A stretch of DNA of 64,000 nucleotides from Panorpa germanica (taxonomy: Eukaryota; Arthropoda; Insecta; Mecoptera; Panorpidae): NCBI GenBank assembly GCA_963678705.1, contig OY783204.1, positions 4,220,334 through 4,284,333 of the forward strand. The letters run 5' to 3'. Both the position numbers and the translations under genes were made by a program. The notes below the pieces were generated by a model. That model did not search any database, was not told where the DNA came from, and saw nothing but the letters and a program-made list of their open reading frames with translations. The first letter of the stretch is position 1. Every line of letters starts with the position of its first letter. This document shows, one piece after another, positions 55,889-64,000 of this stretch.

Positions 55889-57469
55889 AATAAGATTGGA
55901 CGTTTAAATTGATTCAGAACATTACGCTAGTTATTTTGAAGTGTTAACCTCACAGGCGATGCATATGAACATGGTGATAGGTTTGGACATTATAGCTAAA
56001 GCTAGAGTGATTATTGATAACACAGGTGTTAAATTTCATAAACTTTATAACGATAAAGATGAAAATGAAAGTGAAGTTAAACAATTAATGACATTAAAAA
56101 TAGACAATGGTGATAAAGAAAGTGAACTAGACTTATCTCATATAAATGATAAAAATGTTGTTAATAAAATACACGAGTTAGTGAACAATTACAAACCAAA
56201 AGAGTATTTCAACTCTGAAATTGAAATGACAATTACATTGAAAGATGATACTTCCATATTATCTAGGCCACGTAGACTACCACCTGCAGATCGACTAGAT
56301 GTTCAAAAACAGCTGGATGACTGGTTAGAAAAGGATATCATTCGAGCAAGTAATTCTGATTACGTTAGTCAGATAGTATTGGTCTCCAAGAAGGACGGAA
56401 CAAAACGCATTTGCTGTGATTATCGTCGTTTGAATGAACAAGCAATGAAGGATAGGTATCCACTACCTATTATTGAACAACAAATCGACAAACTTCAGGG
56501 TAGCAGCATATTCACCACATTGGATTTGGAGAACGGTTCTTTTCATGAACCAATACGTGAGGATTGCAAGAAGTTTACCTCGTTTGTTGTAGAAAATGCG
56601 CAGTATGAATTCAACAGGGCACCATTCGGATTTTGTAACTCCCCTGATGTATTTCAGAGACATGTAAATATTATTTTTAGGGAATTAATGCAAAAGGGTA
56701 TAGTAGTGTTGTATCTAGATGATATTGTGATACTTGCCACGAGTTTGCAGGAAGCTCTAGATAATTTTGAATTAGTGTTACAGACAGCTTCTGAGCATGG
56801 ATTAAAAATTAAATGGAAAAAATGTCAATTTCTGGCACAGGAAATAAATTACTTAGGATATGTAATTAAACAAGGTACTGTTCGTCCCTCTAAGGATAAA
56901 GTCAAAGCAGTCAAGCATTTTCCGATGCCGAAGACGACGAAACAAGTACAAAGCTTTTTAGGTTTGGTGGGCTATTTCCGAAAATTTATACCACAATTCG
57001 CTAAGTTAGCAAGACCTTTGAGTGAGTTACTAAAAAAGGACAGTCATTTCAAGTTCGAATATGAAACAATTTAAAAAAATTGTTATTACAAGACCCTATA
57101 CTCAAAATATTTAGATATGGAGTATACACAGAGTTGCACACAGATGCTAGCAAGGATGGATATGGCGCTATGTTACTACAAAAATGCAATATTGATGACA
57201 GTATGCATCCAGTTAGTTACATGAGTAGAAAAACCACTGCAGCGGAACGGAATTATCATTCGTACGAATTAGAGGTACTAGCGATAGTAGAAGCTCTTAA
57301 GAAATACAGGGTTTATTTAATAGGACAGCCATGTAAGATAATTACCGATTGCAATGCATTTAATATGACACTTAAGAAAAAAGATTTAGGAACACGAGTA
57401 GCAAGGTGGGTTTTATTATTACAAGAATATAATTATACCATTGAACATAGATCAGGTTCCAGAATGTAG
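55889..57469 (+). pseudogene. Gypsy pol: RT and RNase H, protease core missing
   Basis: The frame from 55941 begins with the tail of the protease/linker (NMVIGLDIIAKARVIID); the DTG/DSG active-site segment is not there, so a deletion spans the gag-protease border. RT: IIRASNSDYVSQIVLVSKKD, KRICCDYRRLNEQAMKDRYP, STFTTLDLENGSFH-like residues, FNRAPFGFCNSPDVFQRH and the catalytic VLYLDDIVILA. Then the LGLVGYFRKFIPQFAKLARP connection, a frame break at 57074, and RNase H from 57080: ELHTDASKDGYGAMLLQK, NYHSYELEVLAIVEALKKY and ITDCNAFNMTL. A second break at about 57468 precedes SLSRNPVMYW. Confidence 0.85.
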
Positions 57470-57479
57470 TTTCTCTAAG

Positions 57480-58710
57480 CAGAAATCCAGTAATGTATTG
57501 GATAGAATCATCAGTAATAACGAAATTACGAAATGCTCAGCTAAAGGATGATTACATCATTAAGAAGATAGAGACGATGCAAGCAAAGAACTATGCAGGG
57601 AAGTATATAATAGAAAATGAATTATTATACAGGTTAAAAGACGATCAAAAGCTGTTAGTAGTACCAAGTAACATGCAATCAGAAATAATACGTAAATCAC
57701 ACGACATAGGACATTGTGGATTGCATAAATGTCAAGAAATAATTAACAGAGAATTTTGGATCAATGATTTAGCTGAAAAAATTAAAAACTGTATGGATAA
57801 TTGCATAGAATGTATACTAGCAAGTAGAAAAGTAGGTAAAGTAGAAGGATACTTAAACTCTATACCTAAGGTAGGTTTACCTTTAGACACATGGCATATA
57901 GATCATTTAGGACCTTTACAAACAACAAGCAAAAAGTATAAACATATTCTCGTTATAGTAGATGCTTTTACAAAATTTGTTTGGTTGTTTCCTACTAAAT
58001 CATCAGGCACTGATGAAGTATTACAGAAATTGAAAGTGATAGCAGAAGTATTCGGAAACCCAAGAAGGTTAATTTCTGACAGGGGTACAGCTTTTACTTC
58101 AACAGATTTCAAAAATTATTGTACTGCAGAAAACATTGAACATGTGTTAATAACTACAGGAGTACCAAGGGGTAATGGCCAGGTGGAACGAATAAATGGA
58201 ATTATTGTACCTGTGTTAACGAAGTTAGCCCTAACAGATCCTAGTAAGTGGTATTTACATGTAAGTAAACTACAGTTAATGCTAAACAGTACTTATCAAA
58301 GAGGTATTAAAATGACACCATTTGAATTGATGATTGGGGTTAAAATGAAAACCAAACAAGACATAAAAATAATAGATTTGATTACAGAAGAAATACAAAA
58401 TGAGTTTGTAGATAAACGTGAGAAGCTGAGAGAAGAGGCTAAAGGTAATATTCTAAAAATTGAGCAAGAAAACAGGACTAGCTACAATAGAAAATGTAAA
58501 GCACCAAGAAAGTATACACTGAAAAGTTTAGTGGCTATACAACGTACACAATTTGCAACAGGAGCTAAAGTTAAAGCTAAATTTTTAGGACCATACAAAA
58601 TAACGAAAATTAAAGGAAATGATCGTTATGACGTGGAGAAAGCAGGAGAGTGTGAAGGACCAATAAGGACTTCTACATCAGCAGATATGATGAAACCATG
58701 GGCAGGATGA
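57480..58710 (+). pseudogene. Gypsy integrase
   Basis: Open frame of 405 codons (57493-58710). The zinc-binding part is SHDIGHCGLHKCQEII followed by CMDNCIECILAS (HHCC). The catalytic core is DTWHIDHLGPLQTTSKKY (Asp), RRLISDRGTAFTSTDFKNYC (Asp) and VPRGNGQVERINGIIVPVL (Glu in the ERINGI block). The C-terminal part is KSLVAIQRTQFATG and KFLGPYKITKIKGNDRYDV. This domain appears undamaged in itself, but the upstream frame breaks prevent its normal synthesis in one polyprotein. Confidence 0.85.
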
Positions 58711-58751
58711 TTGTAGCAACTGAGGACAGTTACTAGTCAGGATAGGCCGAG

Positions 58752-59534
58752 TGTGGGATATAATTTAAGATTAGATATAATTAGTTTGTAAGAAATAATA
58801 ATTATAAAGTACTGTCAAATAGGTTAGGAACTTTGCTAATATTAGGATATATTTAAATGTTACTAGCGCTGCTTTCAAACAACTTGTAGACCCCTCTAAG
58901 CCGTTCGCTTACAGCATGTACAGCGAGTGTCTAAGAGAACAGGTCACAAAGCGTTCGCTAACTATTGAATGTTGGAGTGGTTGTTAAAAAAATGGCTGAT
59001 ACGTAGATTTACACAGTGTGTATGGCGTCTTTGGTAAATTCAGAAAAGTGTGTGTTAACTAGTTGTTAATGGCATTGAGAATTATAATCAGTTTAACTAT
59101 ATTGCTAGGTGTAATATTAGTTATTGTTTAGACGTAAATAGTGTAGTTTGTGCATAAAAGTATAGTGTTAAATGTTAGGTTATTTTTATCATTATAAACG
59201 TTGTGAATGAAAACTATGTACTATTTATACTACGCATTACTTTGTGATATGCAATCATTGAAAGGTCTTCAAACCTAAGCATTGCATATAATCTAGTGAT
59301 AATATTATTGTGAACTATTTTGATATATTAGCATTTTTGTAATATAATTGTTTTCTTTGAGAAATAATTAAATGAACTATTATTAAACAAAAGTTATGTG
59401 TTAACTTTATTTTTAATAAGCTAAATTGTAATGGGGGCTCAACTTAAGGATTGAAATAAGATCAAAACAGCTATAGGGTGTAAGGTAGACCCACAATTGG
59501 AAACGTCAACAAGGATAGGATTATTTGTCACCCC

Positions 59535-59538
<4 letters not shown>
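58752..59538 (+). repeat. Gypsy 3' LTR
   Basis: 787 bp; mate of 54046-54834. Preceded by GGATAGGCCGAG, the only purine-rich tract before the LTR. Confidence 0.93.

Positions 59539-59581
<43 letters not shown>
59539..59581. repeat. TA microsatellite, right half
   Basis: (TA)n directly after the gypsy 3' LTR. Confidence 0.9.
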
Positions 59582-59586
<5 letters not shown>

Positions 59587-59697
59587 TTTATTTAATTCTT
59601 TATTTAATGGACTTACGGATTTTTAATGAAAGAAAGACGGTGATTTAAAGTGATACTAAATTATTACTGAATTTAACCATCAGGATTTTAGAACAAA

Positions 59698-60416
59698 ATG
59701 GACTCTAAAATGAAAAACCTTAATCATGGAGATGATGAAGAACCAACAAATCTTGCTGACTTATTATATATCATGCCCAGCGTCAAGGAGTTCCTTTTGA
59801 CCATAAACAAATTGGGATGATGCAGTCTGCGATTGTACTATTTAATAGTAGCAAAACTGTCGATGAGAAACCTACTGCCAAAGATGTTGCTGTTGGGGTT
59901 AAGCAGGTGACTGCTGGTGCCACTACCAAGGCCGTTTCTACAATTGACTCTGATTCAGATAGCGAAAGGACTTTGTCAATTTGTTCTGAGGATGAAGAAG
60001 ACTAGGATGTAATAGATTTACCAGAATCATCGGAAATTCCTGACGATGAAATAGTAATAAAAAATATTGGGCTAGAAGATGGATTCGTGGATATTATATG
60101 GGGTTCTTCTGAGCAAAAGAAAGAAATCTCCACTGGTGCAGAAGGTATTTCAGGTTTTGAATTGCAGTACGAAAAAATAAAACATGAACTTGCTAGTCAA
60201 GTACGAGAATTGGAAGAGATAATGGGGAATGTAAAAATGTCCGATACGCCAAAACCTATTACAAACGTAAAAAAGTTGAATTCTAATGAGGATGAGGATA
60301 ATGAGGATGATGCTCTAAATCTAGAAATGAAAGCAACATTAAAGGAACTGGAAATGCTCATAGCAAATGAAAGGAACTTAGAATCAATGCCGGCACCTCT
60401 TATTTCTGAATGAAGA
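59698..60416 (+). pseudogene. Unrecognised acidic, coiled-coil-like protein remnant
   Basis: Begins MDSKMKNLNHGDDEEPTNLA, a 1-nt shift near 59815, then IVLFNSSKTVDEKPTAKDVA, STIDSDSDSERTLSICSEDE, an in-frame TAG (60003), PESSEIPDDEIVIKNIG, GISGFELQYEKIKHELASQV with RELEEIM, and LNSNEDEDNEDDALNLEMKA. It is rich in Asp/Glu/Ser with two helix-forming heptad-like segments. I do not recognise it. Its place just before an R1-like ORF1 suggests either an upstream ORF of that LINE or a separate relic. About 240 codons in total. Confidence 0.45.
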
Positions 60417-60434
60417 GATGAGCACAAATGATTT

Positions 60435-60575
60435 TCAAAGATTGGGGGGGATCCTGTAACCCCAACCAAGCGCGTCCCAAGGTGGCGGATAGGGGAATGC
60501 TCTAACCGTCTTGACGGCGGGCTGGAGGGAAATGAAATATCTCCCGCGGACCAACAGGATTACAAGAACAATGGA
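60435..60575 (+). other. R1-like LINE 5' UTR
   Basis: GC-rich stretch starting GGGGGGATCCTGTAACCCC and containing GGTGGCGGATAGGGGAATG and GGCGGGCTGGAGGG, unlike the flanking AT-rich DNA. It leads into ORF1. Confidence 0.45.
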
Positions 60576-62343
60576 CATGAACACGGATAAAGATTTAAAC
60601 ACTACGGGACAAGGGGTCGGATCCCTAGAACCGGCACTTGAGGGGGTGGTTAAGCAGGCTCCCCTTGGGTCGTCATCAAGCAACTGCGGTACGCATACGG
60701 TGATAAACCAGGCCGAGGCGTATGAAACAGCTACTGGGAATAGCGGAATGCAAGCGTTTCAGAGAAGCGCGAAATTACTTAGATCTCCAATAAGGAGACA
60801 TTCGACGACGGACCTTCCCTCTGGGACAGGAACAGCCGTTGAGGAAAAAAGAGAAACTGAGGAGAATACAAAAAAAAGGAGGAGAACAGAAGATATAGCA
60901 CAGGACTGGAAAAAAGAAGGAAGCAAGGACGAAGCAAGAGCACTTGGAAATCTGATAAACATGATACAGAGGGAAGCCAGCAAACTCGAACAGATAGTTA
61001 AAGAGAAATTTAATACAAAACGGGAAATAAAAGAGATATCAGCTAGATTGAATCAGTACGTAGGCAGACTGAAATCAGACAATATCCAGAACAAAATCAG
61101 CAGCCTGATGGTGAACGTATCCTCTGCTCAGACACAAACTCATGCCGGCATTGAAACAAGTGGGACAAAAATGATGGACTCCATCTGTGGCAACATTGCG
61201 GAGATGGCAGAACCAGGCAAAAAGAGACAAAATAGGGAAGTGGAAACACAAGCGGACTTCACAACAGTATGCCAATGCGCGCCTAGCTTAGAGGAGAGAA
61301 TACTGAAGCTAGACCAGGTGAATACAAGGGAAGCAAAAGCGAACGAACTTCTTGCATTAACTCAAAGTGAATGGATGGAAACCAATTTTAAAACCACTAA
61401 GATGGCAAGAGGCGGAATCCTTCAGATGTCCAAAGACCAGGATCTGATCCTGGTAGTTGACTCTGAGGTAGACGAGAATAACCCTCTTGTAAGGCGAGTA
61501 GGAGCAAGGGTGCCGCAGATAGAGGAAAGAGTTAAGAGAATGTCGGTACAACCAGGCGAAGTTGTGTGCATGAGGAATAGCAGTGCAATAATAGACGAGA
61601 GTGGAGACAAAGAAATGGATATAAGCTACACATATCTGGCGAGGTTGACAGGAGTAGTGATTGGGAAAGAAAACATCAATGATATGATCATGCTACTGGA
61701 AAAAATTAAAACCATCTCGGCAAGGGAAGGAAGAAAGGAACTTGTATGTGTCTGCTTAAATGATGGACTGGAGTTCCATCTCAGAAAAATAGTAGAGCTG
61801 ATGCTCAGGGAAGAAGGGTATAATATTATAATATACACCAGAACCGAGGAGCAAAAAGTGCAGGAGGGAAACCGACAAGCATGGCAAAAGGCAGCAAGAA
61901 ATGGACACAAAAACAGCAAGGAAACCCTTGTTGTTGAACCGCGGGAAGCCGGAAAAACATATGTGGATATAGTCAAGGAGCTGAAAGAAAATATCGACAT
62001 AGATAAACTGGGCGTGGAAATAAAAAGCATTGCGAAAACAAAGGAGGGATACGTAAAACTAAGTCTAGTATGTGGACAAAGAGGAAACGGAGAGTCATTA
62101 ATGGAAGCTGTGCACGAAAAAATGAAAAATTCAGTGGAAGCTAACCTAGTACATAAACAACGAAGTATTGTAATCATCGACATAGATGAAGCCACTAACG
62201 AGGAGGAAGTAGTGGACTCTATAGAAATGGAATTAAATGACTCAAAAATTAAGAGGAAAGACATTACCATTACTATGTCACAAAAGGCTAACAGTACCTC
62301 CAGCGCCTGGGGAAAAACATTAGGAGGCAAAGCAAAGAGGTGA
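60573..62343 (+). pseudogene. R1-like LINE ORF1, C-terminal knuckles deleted
   Basis: The frame is open from 60511; an ATG at 60571 (MDMNTDKDLNTTG) is a reasonable start. Long charged segment: KKRRRTEDIAQDWKKEGSKD, then a helix-rich stretch EASKLEQIVKEKFNTKREIK, an acidic/Glu-rich block VDSEVDENNPLVRRVGARVP, and an RRM-like end RSIVIIDIDEATNEEEVVD with SIEMELNDSKI. This order is as in R1-clade ORF1, where CCHC knuckles should follow; instead at about 62335 the frame meets the middle of the ORF2 endonuclease. The knuckles and the ORF2 start are therefore deleted. Confidence 0.65.
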
Positions 62344-62765
62344 TCATAGCAGGCGACCTAAACGCGAAGTCTCTAACATGGGGCTCTACCGTAGAAGACA
62401 GGAGAGGCCGAGCGTTGATGAAATGGATGGCCGAGCATGCAATGGTGATTCACAACAAAGGCAATGATCCAACCTTTGTGAGGAGGCAAAGCAGTTCTCA
62501 CATAGACGTCACAATAACCTCTGAAAAACTCGCTGACAAGATAATGGGGTGGAAGGTATCGGACGAAGGAAATCTCAGCTTCCATAGGAACTTATACTTT
62601 GAAGTAAAGCTGGGGAACACTGAGAGGAAACAAACGACGGTAATGAAGTGGAGAGTACAGAAGGAAAGACTGCCCGTCTTCGCTGCGATCCTGGAAGAGG
62701 AATTTGGAAGAGTTCCAACAATAAATGCAAACACCTGCATAGAAATGATTAGGAGAGCGGACTAC
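62336..62765 (+). pseudogene. R1-like LINE ORF2 endonuclease fragment
   Basis: Reads VIIAGDLNAKSLTWGSTVED, RRGRALMKWMAEHAMVIHNK, DPTFVRRQSSSHIDVTITS and SDEGNLSFHRNLYF (where R1-type proteins have SDH). It is the C-terminal half of the endonuclease, followed by the WRVQKERLPVFAAILEEEF linker. Then the sequence jumps to RT at 62765. Confidence 0.75.
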
Positions 62766-62985
62766 CAGAGGGTGCAACAGTACTCGGATTTGCGGATGAT
62801 ACAGCGCTCATAGTAGAAGCAAAGACTGAAGAAATACTAACAGCTCATACGAATCTAGCCCTAAACAGAATAGAGCAGGCGATTGCCAGGAAACAGCTGC
62901 AGCTGGCGGCGGAAAAAACGGAGGCTATTGTATTATATGGGGGTAGAAAGATGAGAGAGGTCACAGTCGAGGTGGGGGGGTTATA
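62765..62985 (+). pseudogene. R1-like LINE RT palm fragment
   Basis: Frame with EGATVLGFADDTALIVEAKT then LTAHTNLALNRIEQAIARKQ and LQLAAEKTEAIVLYGGRKMR: RT motifs C and D, parallel to 44215-44350. It ends at GGTGGGGGGG next to a short TA run (62984-62995), so thumb and 3' end are missing. Confidence 0.75.
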
Positions 62986-62995
62986 TATATATATT

Positions 62996-63196
62996 TAAAC
63001 GTTTTTATATTTGAAAACATATGGAATACTAGTAAAAAGTTGCAAATCGACTGTCATTTTAGTACACATTTGCCATCTATATCTACCTGTAAACCCATGA
63101 AGTAATGTTTTACCGTAAACGTATTATTAAAATAGAACAAAATACTCTCCCACATTTATTACATATTTATTGAACTAATTTGATTTTCGTTTCTAG
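62996..63196. other. AT-rich spacer or intron
   Basis: No gene or repeat recognised. It ends with TTTCGTTTCTAG, a good splice acceptor, immediately before a coding-like stretch. Confidence 0.45.
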
Positions 63197-64000
63197 GTGC
63201 ACCAACGAAACTTTCTACACAGTTTCCAACAATCGTCGAAGCAACTTGTTGATCTTTAGAAAATACTGCCATGTCGATGGAGAGTCTTAGGACGGAACGA
63301 GTTCAGGCAATATTAAAGCTCATGTCAATAGAGAAGGTGTTGATGTATGGTGAAATTTTTCCGGGGCACCACAAGGCCGTAACTGCTTATATTAGGAATT
63401 GTCTCGCAGTGAATTTAATGGGATTAAAGTCCGAAGACGCAGATTGCCTTTATCCGAAAATAGAAACTTTAGATTTATCTGGCAAAGAACTTAATACTCG
63501 TGTAAGAAATTTCGTGAGATTATGCGAAAATTTAATAACTTTGAAAGTGAGCAACTTCCAGATGAGCTCAGATCTATTAAATAAAAAAGCACAATTAGAA
63601 GAACTGTGGCTTGAGGCACCCTTTCATGTAGAAGGTAGAGATCAACAAGAAGGCGATGTTTCTTTGTTGGAAGCATTCGCTGAAACGCAAATTTCGTTAC
63701 GAACAGTAAAACTGGACAGTGGAAAGGAAAACATCCTCTGTCGTCTGTTTTCCAACAACCCACAACTTCAAGATGTGAGAATACACATCTATCAGATAAC
63801 GGGAGTTTGTCTTAGAAGTTCGCCTACAACTTTAAAAAATTTAGATATAAGAATGAATACCAAAACTAATTCTCAGACACTAGTAGAATGTCTTAGTAAC
63901 TGAAACCTGGAATCGCTTGGAGTTAAGTTTGACAATAAAGAAACCTTCCTGTGGAACTTAGTAGCAGCAACACCAAAATTGCAATATAAAGTACATTAAA
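63197..64000 (+). pseudogene. Leucine-rich-repeat-like protein, in-frame TGA, runs to the window edge
   Basis: After the acceptor at 63196, the frame with ATG at 63271 reads MSMESLRTERVQAILKLMSI. Irregular LRR units then follow: IETLDLSGKELNTRVRNFV, NLITLKVSNFQMSSDLLNK, QLEELWLEAPFHVEG, SLRTVKLDSGKENILCRLF, QLQDVRIHIYQITGV and TLKNLDIRMNTKTNSQTL. A TGA at 63901 falls where VECLSN is followed in the same frame by NLESLGVKFDNKETFLWNL, so homology continues through the stop, up to a TAA at the window end. It resembles the LRR portion of F-box/LRR-type insect proteins, but no F-box is visible. It may be a host pseudogene or a recently disabled gene; the 5' exon is unidentified. Confidence 0.5.

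Larger units (their letters stand above)
54046..59538 (+). mobile_element. Ty3/gypsy LTR retrotransposon, complete ends, defective
   Basis: 5' LTR 54046-54834 (789 bp) and 3' LTR 58752-59538 (787 bp), both TGTGGG...CCCACA. The flanking TATA (54042-54045 and 59539-59542) is the 4-bp target duplication. I count about 6 substitutions and one 2-bp indel between the LTRs (under 1%). The interior is gag, RT, RNase H and integrase in normal gypsy order, but broken in at least four places. No env-like ORF. Confidence 0.92.

Noticed and set aside
54046-59538. An env gene (infectious errantivirus-type element)
   Set aside because: After integrase only about 40 bp separate the stop from the 3' LTR, so there is no room for env.
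60511-60683. Minus-strand open frames opposite the R1-like ORF1 (for example at 61626-62330)
   Set aside because: They are mirror frames of a Lys/Glu-rich coding strand and show no domain of their own.
54011-62995. TA microsatellite as the specific target of the R1-like LINE
   Set aside because: Two of the fragments touch TA runs, but one is truncated at its 3' end and the 44-kb copy ends without TA, so a target rule is not supported.
1-64000. CRISPR array, bacterial operons or prophage
   Set aside because: No regularly spaced short repeats with unique spacers. The tandem repeats found are transposon leaders or satellites, and gene structure is eukaryotic.

Overview
The window looks like a repeat-dominated, AT-rich insect (arthropod) chromosome segment. 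It is eukaryotic: there are spliceosomal introns, poly-A-tailed LINEs, and a mix of R1-, R2-, I-, Jockey- and Tx1/L1-like LINEs with BEL/Pao, Ty3/gypsy and Ty1/copia elements, Helitrons and DDE transposons. No rRNA, CRISPR or bacterial-type operon was seen. I cannot name the species from sequence alone.

Layout. 1-12.5 kb: decayed elements in series: Tx1/L1-like LINE ORF1, a LINE RT scrap, a Myb/SANT-like (Harbinger-type) relic, copia pol, a Tc1/mariner-type transposase relic, a Tx1/L1-like LINE ORF2 split by a solo LTR, and I-like and Jockey-like scraps. 12.7-17.6 kb: the only convincing host gene, three exons whose phases join exactly and end in a stop; the earlier exons are not visible. 19-21.8 kb: R2-like LINE pieces with two N-terminal C2H2 fingers. 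21.8-23.7 kb: a Helitron-like fragment with an unknown attached coding segment that recurs at 43 kb. 24-27 kb: a C2H2-plus-DDE transposase relic split by a second solo LTR. 27-53.5 kb: one I-like LINE (ORF1; ORF2 with endonuclease, RT and RNase H) split by Helitron copy 1 and then by a 15.7-kb block. That block holds Helitron copy 2, a helix-turn-helix transposase scrap, a Helitron/R1 composite, a BEL/Pao element and a Tigger-like transposon. 53.5-63 kb: R1-like LINE fragments and a full-length gypsy element (two 0.79-kb LTRs) inserted in a TA microsatellite. 63.2-64 kb: the start of a leucine-rich-repeat-like coding region.

The main story is nesting. Several insertions can be removed on paper to the base and the host element's reading frame resumes. 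The two Helitrons are near-identical, inverted and about 2.3 kb apart; their 14-bp length difference equals a 2-bp insertion in one plus a 12-bp net loss in the other. Three related LTR insertions have 4-bp target duplications TACA, TAAA and TATA. Helitron copy 2 keeps an open, spliced Rep/helicase reading frame and the Tigger-like transposase keeps its catalytic triad; nearly everything else is broken.
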